A stretch of 64,000 bases of DNA from Beroe forskalii (GCA_011033025.1 WFMF01000251.1:124001-188000), one strand, 5' to 3'; positions 1 to 11,505 are shown, numbered from the stretch's first letter. Notes: generated from the sequence alone by a model not told the origin. Translations and numbers: made by a program.

Positions 1-1156
1 TCAAAAGCCCCTCCCCTGACAAACCCACACCCCCTGACACTGAGCCCCACTAAACCAGATGCTCACTCGGACTCTAACCCAGCCTAACCTTATCAACTCT
101 GGAGGATTTTGTACCGAGGGGAGGGGGCTTTCAGCCGGAGGTGGGGACTTTTGTCCGGGGATGGGGGCTTTGTACCGGGGTAGGGGCTTTTGACCGCTTC
201 CTGTATTTAAAGATCCCCGTTTTTCAAAGATCTTGGATATTATTCGCTACTTATATGCAGTAGTGAACACATTATTAACACAAGTCTTGGTGTCTTTACA
301 TTCGTGTTTCTATGACAACTAACATCACGCTTACGTCACTACCCAATACCAATATATAAATATATAGACTGTAAGCAGTAAGAGCTGTTTAGTCATTGGT
401 TGGCAAAGGAAATAGGAAAAACAGCTCAACTGAGAACTGGAATTTCTATATTTGCAGGCCAACCAGTAACCACTGTGGCATTTTAACTCTATGCTACACG
501 AAATGAAGAGTGAAGTACTTTTAATCGATTTAATCTCATGGTAAAGTTTACACAAGCCTCATATGGTAACGTTGTGATATGTTTTAATTTGATCAATAAT
601 TTAATCTTCTCAAATTACTACAACTTGGAGAATTTTCTGATCACTTCACTCTGTTGCTAGGTATGAAGTTTCTCAGATAAATGTATCGTGGGAGTCCTGA
701 TTAAATTAGGAACTTTCAGAACGTTCTCGTATGTGATTTTCAGACCGACTCTGTTTCATTCTGAATGGGGCAAGATGTAATCAATGAAGTTTGAAGCCAA
801 GGTCAATGCAGGTGGATATATAAAGTTCTGAAGCAGATGGAACTATTCTTGTAAGAAAAGATTAAACAGTAAACGCTAAAAATTTCTTGAATCTTGATGT
901 TTATTTGGATATCCTTGATCATGCTGTCTACTTAGCTATAAGACTATAGAAAGGCAGATTTCTTAAGTTCTTAGCAAGTACAAGAGTCTTATAAAAGCAT
1001 AATAATAATAATATGCTGATATTATGGTGTAATAAGCTTGAGTAGGCACATTAGGTCCGATCAACCTAGAGTCCAATAACATATTTCACGTTACTTAGCA
1101 AAATGAAAATGGGTGTTATAAGCAGTTTCATAACATTATTTATTCTATCTTCCACT
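1..1156. other. Intergenic, no gene seen
   Basis: The first 220 bases are G/C-rich low-complexity sequence with several near-repeats of a GGGGGCTTT-type motif. The rest is AT-rich, stop-rich sequence. I see no exon, RNA gene or bounded element here. Confidence 0.5.
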
Positions 1157-1425
1157 CTAACACCCTTGTTCCATATGCATATTTTCAGTCGAATTTTTAC
1201 TCGAATATCCGCGAGAGAAAATTCGAGTAAAAATTCGAGTCGAATTTCTGGGATATTCGGGCAAATATCCGCGCAAAATATCCGTAAACGTGTTTACGGA
1301 TTTTCTCTGCTGTACTCGAATATTTGCGGTAATTGATACCTTGATTAGATCAGGCTCCATGGCTAATTAGTCGGATATTTGGGTGAAATATTTGCCCTAG
1401 GTTCCATATGCAAATATTCTCAGAG
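1157..1425. repeat. Short palindromic repeat, GTTCCATATGCATAT family
   Basis: The block starts with ACACCCTTGTTCCATATGC and contains repeated TCGAATTTTTACTCGAATAT and GGATATT motifs in both orientations, then a second GTTCCATATGCAAATATTC near 1402. A related block near 5310-5420 ends with ATATGGAACAAGGGTGT, the reverse complement of the start of this one. It looks like a small foldback repeat family. No target duplication was identified. Confidence 0.45.
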
Positions 1426-1849
1426 ATTTTCTCTTCACATCTTTAATGAGGTAATTATCAATGGGTACACTGCAAAATTACACCTTACACCAATGTGTAA
1501 CTTGTGAGCGCATCCATCGACAGGAAGAAGCTTGCACAGGATAAAAAGTCAACAAGAGTTGTGAATTATTATCATGAACCATTTCCATAGAAATTTGGTG
1601 AAACTGCTCGCTTGATGAAACAACTTGAACCCATCATATTTTTCAATCGAGTGATAAATCAGATAACATTTCAGCGGATAACTATTAACTTGTTTCCATT
1701 GAATGAATATTTTAGCTAACTAATGAAGCGAGACCAATCGAAATATAGTGAGACAAAACTTGGCATTTTAACCACGAGTTTTTTTGAGACTTTGGCCCTA
1801 TGATACCTGTGTAACAGATAATGAACATATCCCATGAAAACAACTTTTG

Positions 1850-2545
1850 AGGAAACAAGTGTCCAGTAAGTCAAACCAAGTGTCCCTGGACCCCTGGTCT
1901 GATATACTGATGTAAGCATAAGGGATACTTGGTCTTTAATGTACCAGTACGTCTACTACGTGTCTTTGGTACCAGAACATCTGACTAGTAGGTACTACGT
2001 GTCTCTGACAACGATACGAAAGATATCAGGTCAGACTGGCCAGTGATAGCGTAGAATCGACATGGGATTACGTTTTACCCCTTATTCAATGAATCCCTGA
2101 GTCCCTGAAACCAGCGTGCCAGATCAGGAATCACTGGCACTAGTACACTAGTACGCCAATCAAGGTTTCACTGACATCAGTATGTCTGACTAGGTATCCC
2201 ACGACGCCAGTACTTGAACTTCTAACGTAAAAGTCCTGGTACCTTATCGGACATAATTATCACGGACATAAAAGTCACGCTAAGCACTGCACCTCAGCGG
2301 GAAAAATTAATGTCCAAATATCCCTAAAACTAGTACGTGAATTGAATTTCAAGTTTCCCTGATGCCACTACGCCAGACCAGTATCCTTGACATCAGTACC
2401 TACACTCAGATATCACTGACACCAGTATGCCAGTCCAGGTATCCCTGACACCAGTACGTCAGTCCAGGTATCCCTGACACCAGTATGCCAGTCCAGGTAT
2501 CCCTAACACCTGTATGCCAGTCCAGGTATCCCTGACACCAGTATG
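1850..2545. repeat. Left part of 29-bp minisatellite, decaying outward
   Basis: Clear units (AGTCCAGGTATCCCTGACAC + CAGTATGCC, 29 bp) run from about 2405 to 2545. To the left, from about 1850, increasingly diverged pieces of the same words (CCAGTACGTC, GTATCCCTGA, ACACCAGT) can be picked out. That is the edge decay expected for an array homogenised in its centre. Confidence 0.75.
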
Positions 2546-3770
2546 CTTACCTTCCAAAGTTGGGTTGCACAGGTTACACTGTAACCGAGGGGATTTTTAG
2601 CAAAAGTGAGGGGATTTTGACAAAATTACTTGTGCGTGAACCAGTGCCCAAAATGAAGGCCTTAATTCCATCAATTTAAGAGATATGAGAGCATTTTCCT
2701 ATCAATTTCGATGAAGTGAGAGTGTTCTCTCACTTTGGCCCTTACTTTCATCATTTGAATGAGAGCCTTTTAGTATCAACTTGTAAAGAGTGAGTGTTTT
2801 TCACTTGGGCCCTCACTTTTATCATTTGCACGAGGACCTTTTCCTATCAATTTGGAAGAAGTGAGGGTGTTCTCTCACCCTGCTATCATTTGAATAAGAG
2901 CCTTTTCCCATCAATTCGGAAGAAGTGGGAATGTCCTCTCACTTTGACCCTCACTTTGTGCATTTACATAAGAGCCATTTACAGAAGAAGTGAGAGTGTT
3001 CTGTCACTTTCATCATTCAAAATTCAGATTCGGATGCGAAACCTTGAAAATTTTCACCTGCAGTCTTAGACATACCCAGAAATGTTAAACTTAAAAAAAA
3101 TCGCCTGCAGCGGGCTGTTGTAATCAAATTATTCATTACCAAATTGATCTTAGAGGCAGATTCATGTGCAAAAAAACCTTGAAAATTTTCGCCTGTGACA
3201 GGATGTTGTGATCAGATTATGTTACTGAATTGATGCTAGACACAGTATCAGAGGTAACACCTTCAATATTTTCGCATGCGGTGGGCTGCTGTGAATTGTG
3301 ATAAAATTATGCTACAAGAATTGATCCAACACACAGTCTCAGATGTAAAACTTTCAAAAATTTCGCCTGTGGCGGGTCATTATAATTGAATAATGCATTT
3401 CCAAATTGATCTAAGAGAAAGATTCATGTGCTAAAAACTTTGAAAATTTTCGCCTGCGGCAGGCTGTGGTGATCAAATCATTTTACTGAATTGATCCCAG
3501 ACAAAGTCTCAGAGGTAGAACCTTGAAAATTTTTGCCTGCGGCAAGCTGTTGTGAACAGTGAATTGTGATCAAATTATATTACTCAATTGATCTAACACA
3601 CAGTAGGGATTCTGAATCAAAAATTGCTTTGTACTTATTAATTGTTATGTTAGTTCTCTTGTGAGAAACTTAGGGGAGCCTTAGAAAACAATAAACATGA
3701 ACAAAATTGGTTGAAAGTGAGGGGATTTGGAATGGTGTAACGGAGGGGATTTTTCCTTTTGGAAGGTAAG
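2546..3770. mobile_element. Non-autonomous inverted-repeat element inside the minisatellite
   Basis: The insert begins CTTACCTTCCAAA and ends with the reverse complement, a 13-bp terminal inverted repeat. It is bracketed by CCAGTATG at 2538-2545 and 3771-3778, an 8-bp direct repeat consistent with a hAT-type target duplication, although that word also belongs to the host minisatellite. There is no transposase ORF. The interior has two families of short repeats: about 60-bp units containing GAAGTGAGAGTGTTCTCTCAC (2670-3020), and about 120-bp units containing GAAAATTTTCGCCTG (3040-3600). Both ends also carry TGTAAC(C/G)GAGGGGATTTTT in the same orientation. Confidence 0.75.
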
Positions 3771-4818
3771 CCAGTATGTCAGTCCAGGTAGCCCTGACAC
3801 CAGTATGCCAGTCCAGGTAGCCCTGACAGCAGTATGCCAGTCCAGGTATCCCTGACAGCAGTATGCCAGTCCAGGTATCCCTGACACCAGTATGCCAGTC
3901 CAGGTAGCCCTGACACCAGTATGCCAGTCCAGGTAGCCCTGACACCAGTATGCCAGTCCAGGTATCCCTGACACCAGTATGCCAGTCCAGGTATCCCTGA
4001 CACCAGTATGCCAGTCCAGGTAGCCCTGACACCAGTATGCCAGTCCAGGTAGCCCTGACACCAGTATGCCAGTCCAGGTAGCCCTGACACCAGTATGCCA
4101 GTCCAGGTATCCCTGACACCAGTATGCCAGTCCAGGTAGCCCTGACACCAGTATGCCAGTCCAGGTATCCCTGAAACCAGTGTGCCAGTCCAGGTATCCC
4201 TGACACCAGTATGCCAGTCCAGATAGCCCTGACACCAATATGTCAGTCCAGGTATCCCTGGCACCAGTATGCCAGTCCAGGTAGCCCTGACACCAGTATG
4301 CCAGTCCAGGTATCCCTGACACCAGTATGCCAGTCCAGGTATCCCTGGCACCAGTATGCCAGTCCAGGTAGCCCTGACACCAGTATGCCAGTCCAGGTAT
4401 CCCTGACACCAGTATGCCAGTCCAGGTATGCCAGTCCAGGTATCCCTGACACCAGTATGCCAGTCCAGGTATCCCTGACACCAGTATGTCAGTCCAGGTA
4501 TCCGTGAGACACCAGTATGCCAGTCCACCCACCAGTATGCCAGTCCAGGTATCCCTGACACCAGTATGTCAGTCCAGGTATCCGTGACACCAGTATGCCA
4601 GTCCAGGTATCCGTGACACCAGTATGCCAGTCCAGGTATCCCTGACACCAGTATGCCAGTGCAGGTATCCCTGACACCAGTATGCAAGTCCAGGTATCCG
4701 TGACACCAGTATGCCAGTCCAGGTATCCCTGACACCAATATGTCAGTCCAGGTATCCCTGACACCAGTATGCCAGTCCAAGTATCCCTGACACCATTATG
4801 CCAGTCCAGGTATCCCTA
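3771..4818. repeat. 29-bp tandem minisatellite, main array
   Basis: About 36 units of the 29-bp repeat AGTCCAGGTATCCCTGACAC + CAGTATGCC occur here with few changes (GTAGCCC, GTATCCG and CAGTATGTC variants). 29 is not a multiple of three, so a stop-free repeat is read in every frame and several long spurious ORFs of GYLDWHTGV-type repeats appear. No coding function is supported. Confidence 0.95.
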
Positions 4819-5309
4819 CCTGGAACAAATTACTGGCTACTGGCCTGGATCCACTGGTTGTTGGCATCCTAGAACGAACTTTGTTCTGGATTTTGAAATT
4901 TAGTCTTTAATTTCAAAATCCGGGAGGAAAAAGAGGGGTTGGGGGGCAGTGAAATTTTTGGGCCTGTGATGTCCCAATTGGACCTCTTTTGTCTCAAACG
5001 GGTCTGTGTGGTCTCACTTGAGCCTTTTTATGTCTCAGATGAGCCTGTAATGTACCAATTGATGGGCATTCATTGTCGCAATTTGGCCAGTGCTCTCTCG
5101 AATGGGCCTTTGATGCCTCAAACGGACCTCTGCTTGTGACCAAGTTTTCCACCAAAAAGTGTTCAGTCAAATGTATGTGTAAACGTAATGAGGATATACA
5201 TTGAAGCAATTATTAAGCCATTACGATGTACTCAATCATTGATTTTTGTCATCAGTTATTACCAGCTTCGAGATTGAATTACGATTAACTTTATGGTGTC
5301 AAAAAGTTC

Positions 5310-5425
5310 GACCCAAAAAATATGCATATGGAGCCCAGAGCGTCTCTGGGATTTTTTCAAGGTCGAATATTCGACTCGAATATTCTAGTCGAATATATCA
5401 ATATGGAACAAGGGTGTCACGGCAT
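5310..5425. repeat. Palindromic TCGAATATTCGA repeat
   Basis: The block runs from AATATGCATATGGAGC to ATATGGAACAAGGGTGT and contains overlapping AATATTCGA palindromes. Its right end is the inverse of the block at 1157, so the two probably belong to one family in opposite orientation. Confidence 0.4.
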
Positions 5426-7260
5426 CCACCCACGACACATTTCTTGCTATGTTTCGGATTGTTCTCCGATTTCCTTAATTACATATGCATTTACCAGCAG
5501 CAAGCTGCAGCCGATAGCTGGCGATCCTGCACATAATCGGCAATTAGGTAATCTTCCTGGCACAACAGTCAAGAGAAGTTTAGTTTAATTACATTAGCTG
5601 ACGTAATACATAGCCACTGTTTTAAACAACTTACCGTTCTGTTTACCGAGCGTGCCACCGTCTCCAAAAATTGTTAGACTGTGTTTAAATGAGGAATTAG
5701 TTTGGTGTCAAGGCCAATAAAGGGACATCTTCACTTCATTTAGCAGAATTACCATGCTAACACATAGATAGATGAACTAACCCTATCAAAAGTTGTAAAT
5801 TGTCATGGTGGTAGGATCAAAGATGATCTCTCTTCAATTTGATCTGATGCCCACCTACCATTCCATTAATATGAATAATAGAATAAAAGAATTAATATGA
5901 CATTTATAGGCTGAGACTAAAAGAGTATAGTATAAACAACACAACACATATTAAATTAACTAACTGAGGATGATTAACATTCACACCGAGATCCTGAAGA
6001 TGGAATATTAAACAATCTGCAGGACTAACTGAGGATGATTAACATCCACACAGAGATCCTAAAGATGGAATATTAAATTCCGAAACTGTCAGTAGATTTA
6101 CGTGGTTGTGTGAAATTGTTAGATTCATTCCATTCATTATCATCGTTGAGTTTCACTCGTATCTCATTCACTTGATATCATGAAGGATCAAATTAAAGAG
6201 TGTTGTATAGTATACAAATAATGGTGTGGGACCATCACACTTCAGTTCATTAGTAAACACTAATATGCGATAGGCGCGTTATTAGGCGCTGCGCGCTGCC
6301 TGTGGCTGTACGTGGCAGCGAGCCAAGACGATTACGCCGCAGGCTGGAAAAGCCGCACATATGAGTTCGACACGCCCCCTGTTATACTTACTAATTTGAG
6401 GAATTAACATATAAATTTCAACGTCTTTTCTGCATGAAGCATTAAACTTGCATTCGAAAGAAATTCCCAATTAACAAACTAAAAAGATCCAAACAAAGCA
6501 AGTGTTCCATCTGAATAAAAGAAAATTGAAGTAAGCTTCAATTAGAAATCTTATTTGATATTTGACTTTCAAACTTTCAAAGTATCAATCTTATTATCTT
6601 AACAAGACAATTCATTCATCCAGAAACTAACTACCTACACCACTGAAATGACAGCATGCAAATCATTCAGATGAGGGTTCGGGCAGGGTTCCCCTAACCA
6701 GGGGCGTTTAGCGGCTTGCCGCGCACTCCATACGCTAGACCAAGGTTCTGGTTAGTTCAAAGATGAGGGCTTTAGATTTGCTAAACACGTGTATCCCTGT
6801 TTGCGTTGCATATATCTTGTCGTACGATGTATGACCCGCTGACGCCAGCCGCGAAGCGCGCGCGGCGCTGATTCTCGAGAGGGTCTGTCAACGCCAGACA
6901 ACATATATCATGTATAATTGGCAGCTGAATAGCTCAACCTACCCATTCCTAAAACAGCTGCTACATTTTCTAAAAAGTCCATCATTCCCAGTCCATTTCC
7001 AAAACAGCCACCATATTCCGATCCATGAAGCCAAACTAGCTGCAACATTTCATTGAGTTTAACTCAAGTGCAAATGATTTCAATGAACGGAATTTGAATG
7101 ATGAAAATAAATTTTAAAAAATGACCATGTTTATTTAAAAGCCTCATTGCTTCTTTAGTTCCTTCCAGCAGCAGAATGACTACTTGTGTTCAAAATTTCG
7201 GTCATCAGAGGCAGAAACTATCAAAGCCAACTGGCTTATAAACTGCAAGCTTAGGCACCT
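5426..7260. other. Intergenic, repeats but no gene
   Basis: The region is AT-rich with no exon that I can defend. It contains a tandem duplication at about 5957-6090 (see the ribozyme-like entry) and a short GC-rich stretch at 6680-6900 that includes CAGGGGCGTTTAGCGGC, which resembles a hAT terminus but has no partner. Confidence 0.4.
5957..6112 (+). ncRNA. Hammerhead-ribozyme-like repeat, tandem pair (degenerate)
   Basis: A unit starting CTAACTGAGGATGATTAACAT is duplicated in tandem (about 5957 and 6025). The first copy has CTGAAGA but is truncated. The second, 6047-6112, reads CACAC / GATC / CTAAAGA / T / GGAAT-loop-ATTCC / GAAAC / ACTG-T-CAGT / A / GATT / GTGTG. This matches the order of a type I hammerhead: stem I outer, stem I inner, CUGANGA box, stem II, GAAA box, very short stem III, cleavage nucleotide, stem I. 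The box has one mutation (CUAAAGA), so this copy is probably inactive. The extra T between the box and stem II is shared with the other copies. Confidence 0.5.
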
Positions 7261-7397
7261 GCATCATTACGCGTCGATCAAATGAACTGATCAAATGAAA
7301 AATGCACACCATCGCACGCACTTGCTTTTTTGGGTGGATGTCTTCATGGATGTGTATTGTGCGCATTTTTCATTTGATCAATCCATTTGATTGATGC
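7261..7397. repeat. Foldback repeat
   Basis: GCATCATTACGCGTCGATCA and the following TGATCAAATGAAAAATGC are mirrored by GCATTTTTCATTTGATCA and ATTGATGC at the other end, giving a hairpin of about 137 bp with a loop near 7311-7358. No target duplication was found. Confidence 0.6.
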
Positions 7398-7479
7398 AGA
7401 ACGATGAAACCACCTTAAACCAGCCACTTTTACTCCAATTTCTACTTCTGCAGCCAAATTTTTTTATTTTTACTGTAAG

Positions 7480-7640
7480 GAATCTTCTTTCCCTGGTTGT
7501 AAGGAATCTTTCCACTTCCCAGGAATCTTTCCTCCTCCCAGTGGCAAGAAATCTTACAACTTGATGGTAGTAGTAAGAAATCCTCCCACTTCCCGATGGT
7601 GAGGAATATTTTCACTCCCAGAGGCAATGAATCTTCCCTG
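7480..7640. repeat. Degenerate GGAATCTTTCC-type tandem repeat
   Basis: Loose repeats of AAGGAATCTTTCCACTTCCC-like words occur here. Related words occur at 13660-13730, on the other side of the Kolobok transposon, so the transposon may have inserted near a pre-existing repeat family. Confidence 0.4.
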
Positions 7641-8196
7641 CTTATCTAATCAGTAGATCAAAACAAGTTGAGTTCTTAAAGGTGCACTGATGGTTTCGAA
7701 CAACTTTGGCTAAAAATAGAGTTTGATACTATATAATAACATGTAGCACTATCTCGCGGCGTGGGGCAGATTAGATCACGCCCTAATTAGCGGTCAAAGT
7801 TTCCGTATCCTACTGAAATGCCAGCATATCACGGTGATCTCATAATGTAAACACAGGCAAGTGTAACCGGACTCCTGCTAATATGGGTAGTATGCTGGTT
7901 TGTGCTGAAGCGCATCTTTTTTGCAAGTTTTAGGATCACTAATTAAAGAATATTATAACTAAATAACAGCATATTAACATTTTCTGAGTACATAATTAGT
8001 CCCAAAAGAACCGTTTCATACCACCTCTAGATGAAGAAAGTTACTTCAAGACTATGTTTAAACTTTATAAAATGTACTGAGTTGTGTAGTCTAAATGTAT
8101 TCGTGTATACATTATACAATCATAAAAAAACATATGGGAACTACAGGAAGGAGAGTATTTGACAGGGGCCTCGAAAATGCAGATCAGGAACTTAGA

Positions 8197-8877
8197 TTAA
8201 GCATTGTTTAGCGATTCAATGAACCCAATATATTGTCCGTTAGGATCAGGGTATTGTCTCCTAATTTCAGTAACAACACAGCGTGGTATAACTACTCGAT
8301 TTCCACGCCCTATAGGATGTCCTCGATTGATAAATGTGACGAAATTCCTGTAGCACAGTTGCCTCCGCATCCTGTTACAGAAATCACGCTCTAAATACTT
8401 CTTTCGCTCATCAAAGTCTAAAATGGTAGAAGCATACATTACACGATTGTACTGCAATCCATCCTCTGATAGAAGTTGACCCTGAAAGAAGGTCTGGTCT
8501 GTGATACACTCTCCATCCGTCTGGATAAAATCACAAACTTCAGGCCTGTCTTGACAACATACTGCTTCTATGAGAGGACATGGAGAACAGTGTCCACAGG
8601 AACACCAGTCAGTATGGCTCTCAGTGTCTACCGTGACAATATTCGAATCAGTAAATTTGCTACTGGGTTGGTGCTGATTGGATTCAACTGTGCCGCCTGA
8701 GTTATCATCACTGGGAGGATTGTGTTCCATGCTGAATACAGAAAAATCCACGTCTACGATTTGGTCATCGTTAATACTGTCCTCACTAGGTGACTCGTAA
8801 GGATGATCCTCGAAATTACACGGACCTTCTTCGTCAGATGACAATTGACTTGTGTCTGATAAATTTTCCATGTCCAT
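8197..8877 (-). CDS. Transposon-borne protein with P2X7-type C-terminal (ballast-like) domain
   Basis: This is a 226-residue ORF inside the Kolobok element, downstream of and on the same strand as the transposase. Residues 1-90 are acidic and low-complexity. Residues 91-222 match the cytoplasmic C-terminal domain of vertebrate P2X7 receptors: WCSCGHC at 91-97, then AVCCQ at 106-109, a later YRNFV segment, VVIPRCVVTEIRRQYPDPNG and GQYIGF near the end. In P2X7 this cysteine-rich region is the zinc- and nucleotide-binding ballast domain. There is no channel domain or membrane segment, so this is not a receptor. P2X7-C-like domains are known outside receptors in invertebrate genomes. The role here is unknown. 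A DNA- or zinc-binding accessory function in transposition is an inference. The ATG at 8877 is the first in frame. Confidence 0.85.
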   Translation of the reverse strand: MDMENLSDTSQLSSDEEGPCNFEDHPYESPSEDSINDDQIVDVDFSVFSMEHNPPSDDNSGGTVESNQHQPSSKFTDSNIVTVDTESHTDWCSCGHCSPCPLIEAVCCQDRPEVCDFIQTDGECITDQTFFQGQLLSEDGLQYNRVMYASTILDFDERKKYLERDFCNRMRRQLCYRNFVTFINRGHPIGRGNRVVIPRCVVTEIRRQYPDPNGQYIGFIESLNNA

Positions 8878-9276
8878 GATATCAGCGGCCTTCTACACCT
8901 TCTACGGTGTTTTATTCATTATGATTAATATTCTATGCTTTTAAGCAATACGTATTTTAATCAATTCACAACATAGGTACGATATCAATGGTTAGCATGA
9001 GCAAATTTAACACGATACTGATTAATTTCTGAATAATTTATTTCACTTATAGTAGCCAATAAATGAAATTTGAAGTTTAGATACAATACAAAGAGTATAA
9101 AATATAATATAAAGAGCTGGGGCCAGGGATACAATAGATACAAATGAAAAGTAAAATATTTCAAAATTGCCAGCAATGGTGAGTCGATAGACGTACAATC
9201 CTTCACCCAATTTCGGACCACAGTAAGGCACATAAAATGGAAGCAACTACTATAAAGTTATAAAGAGAACTCTGGC

Positions 9277-11505
9277 TCAAAATCTAGAACGGTCTAACAC
9301 TGGCATTTCTGACGGCTTGGATAGTCCAGTCACATTTTTAGGGATAACTCGTTTCACATAACCTCCGTCTTTGAGCATGGTGGCTATATCCCGGGGTTTT
9401 TGTCCATTTCTGAGATAACATAACATTTCATCCAAGAGCTCTTTTCTGTATGAGTAATCTTTACGTGTAACCCGACTCTTACTTACATACTTCTTTTGAC
9501 TTTTGGAATAAGCCCAGAATGCCTTTCTTTGGGTGGTGCTAGCTGTGAGGTTTGAATTAACTTCAATAGCTGTTACCATTGAGCTAATAATCATACGGTG
9601 GAGGGAGTAGGATGTACGCTTTGGTAGTAACTTCAGCCTTATATTGTGATACACCTCCAAGGCCCCCGTATGCAGGAAGTTTCTACACATCTGAATGGAA
9701 TTGACGAAACAGGTATCAGTGAAGTATCTGAATAAGGCCTTGAATTCTGGGCTGCCAATTTCCAACCATTTCAACCCTTTTTGTTTTCGGTGCTTTATTT
9801 TGGAAGAATGGGAACACCTTTTCACCGTCTCAAAGTAGGGGTATAGCTTTTTAGAAGATAAGTTCACCTGCTTCTTCCTGTTCTCGTTCCGTTCATCCTG
9901 TAGCTCCATCTTTAGTGGCTTGAGGGGGTCTACTGTCCACGCATGTTTATTCGTCAAATGCAGTAAACAAGAGTGGAACCTTTCCAATAGTACCTTTGAA
10001 TTACCAGCACAACTCCGACATGAATACCAAAAATGATTTACTATAGGTGTCACAAAATCCGAGAGCTTTGGCAGTTTCTTGGCCATTTCCTGGAGCTTTC
10101 GTTTGATCAATCTTGCTTTGTGCCAAATATCGTAGTTATGGGTGATGTTAGGAAAGAATGTTCGCATCATCTTGGCGATTTTAGTATTTTCATCTGATAC
10201 AAAATGGCGGACACTGAGTCCGAGACTATTGAGGTTGTTGAGAACTTCCTTACAAGCAGCTGTTTCCAGATCACCTTTGTACATCTCTTTTTGTGCAACA
10301 AAAAAGTCTACAATCGCTCCAGTTCCGATTTCCAGAATACTATAAGTGCAATATTTAGCACACCAGCCAGGTGAGTCATAATGGCCATCACCCGCTATGT
10401 CTGTTTGTTCATCAGATTGACTGACTCGTTCCAATAAAGCTTTCCGCATATCACACCACTTGTCCGTGATAATTGGGTAGAGATTGGTGCCGTTAGAACG
10501 GTAAAAATTTCTGCATGAAATGTAAGGGACTGCTAGACAGGTCATGAATGATTCCAATGCACTATAACTAATACCACACAGATATGCTGCACCAGAAATC
10601 AGAATATTACAAACATATCGTTTCTGCACAAGAGGTGAGCTTCTCCAAACTCCTTCGTGGGGCAAAATTCCGTAGCACTTATAGTGAATAGCAATAGCAA
10701 ATCCAAATAAGTCCATTCTTGTAATCCGGTTGCTAGCACCACATTCAGGACAAAATCTAAACAACATAAGCAGCAAAGGAAGGTGTACAAAACTCCAACT
10801 GTAACTGGCTGAGAATCCATCCACGTTTTCATGAACAACTGTTTCATCATCGTTCTCTTTTTCCCCAAATTCACACTCAGAACCATCTTCACAGTCATCG
10901 GAAAAGGAAGAGTTTAGATCGGCCTGAACTTCGTAATCACAGTCACTGTCAGTGTCACTTAGTTCGTTATTACTACCGTCTGTTGAAAATAGATCAAGTT
11001 GAGCAGAGACATCAGACATCTGGTCGATTTCGTTTTCCACTAACAACTCATCGTGATTTTGATCGTCAGATACTGTATTATGGAGTAGCCTTTCTTTCGG
11101 AGGACGTCTCAAATCCTTTTTAGCCAGTGGATCGGAAAAACTTCCAGTCATTCGGTCTGTATTGGGGACACTGTCCGGTTTTAGCCGTATTTGAGTACAA
11201 CTTCCAGTATCCCTCGAGCTAGCAAATCTCTGTAAGTCTTCATCACGGAAATCATCCAGAAAGAAGTGGTCTGTGCATACTTTGGTACTTGATCCTGGCT
11301 TCCAAGATTGCAGGTCTCTTTTCATCCTTCTTACCCAGACTTGTCTTCGGCCCTCGTCTGCAGGAAGCTTCAGGTATCTCAGGAAATCTCGAGCACAGTG
11401 AGCGCTGACTTCATCCCGGCTGCTCCGATTGGAGCAGCCACCAACCGCACAAAAAGATCCACTTGCTTTTTGCTTCTCCTTCCGAGGAGGTTCACCTTCA
11501 TCCAT
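9277..11505 (-). CDS. Kolobok transposase with N-terminal THAP zinc finger
   Basis: This is a 742-residue uninterrupted ORF. The THAP domain occupies about residues 16-95, with the C2CH set C19, C24, C77, H80 and a conserved tryptophan at W57. It should bind the transposon ends. An acidic linker follows (about 145-230), then a CPEC-type cysteine pair (252-255). The catalytic core is of the DDE type. Candidate residues are D373 in AGDGHYDSPG, D438 in FVSDEN and E617 in TGALEVYHN. The last pattern, an acidic residue a few positions before a YHN, is typical of Kolobok enzymes. No frameshift or stop was seen. It presumably cuts at the 17-bp inverted repeats and inserts at TTAA. The codon usage has not been compared with host genes. 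Confidence 0.93.
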   Translation of the reverse strand: MDEGEPPRKEKQKASGSFCAVGGCSNRSSRDEVSAHCARDFLRYLKLPADEGRRQVWVRRMKRDLQSWKPGSSTKVCTDHFFLDDFRDEDLQRFASSRDTGSCTQIRLKPDSVPNTDRMTGSFSDPLAKKDLRRPPKERLLHNTVSDDQNHDELLVENEIDQMSDVSAQLDLFSTDGSNNELSDTDSDCDYEVQADLNSSFSDDCEDGSECEFGEKENDDETVVHENVDGFSASYSWSFVHLPLLLMLFRFCPECGASNRITRMDLFGFAIAIHYKCYGILPHEGVWRSSPLVQKRYVCNILISGAAYLCGISYSALESFMTCLAVPYISCRNFYRSNGTNLYPIITDKWCDMRKALLERVSQSDEQTDIAGDGHYDSPGWCAKYCTYSILEIGTGAIVDFFVAQKEMYKGDLETAACKEVLNNLNSLGLSVRHFVSDENTKIAKMMRTFFPNITHNYDIWHKARLIKRKLQEMAKKLPKLSDFVTPIVNHFWYSCRSCAGNSKVLLERFHSCLLHLTNKHAWTVDPLKPLKMELQDERNENRKKQVNLSSKKLYPYFETVKRCSHSSKIKHRKQKGLKWLEIGSPEFKALFRYFTDTCFVNSIQMCRNFLHTGALEVYHNIRLKLLPKRTSYSLHRMIISSMVTAIEVNSNLTASTTQRKAFWAYSKSQKKYVSKSRVTRKDYSYRKELLDEMLCYLRNGQKPRDIATMLKDGGYVKRVIPKNVTGLSKPSEMPVLDRSRF

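Noticed and set aside
3670..4780. Long minus-strand ORFs encoding GYLDWHTGV-type repeats
   Set aside because: They are by-products of a 29-bp repeat without stops; open in several frames and both strands, with no domain or start context.
3771..4818. Possible CRISPR array
   Set aside because: Units are directly adjacent with no unique spacers, and the genome is eukaryotic.
6700..6730. hAT terminus CAGGGGCGTTTAGCGGC
   Set aside because: No matching inverted end or 8-bp duplication could be found nearby.
8197..8877. Possible P2X7 purinergic receptor gene
   Set aside because: Only the cytoplasmic domain is present, with no membrane segments or ATP-binding ectodomain, and it lies wholly inside transposon ends.
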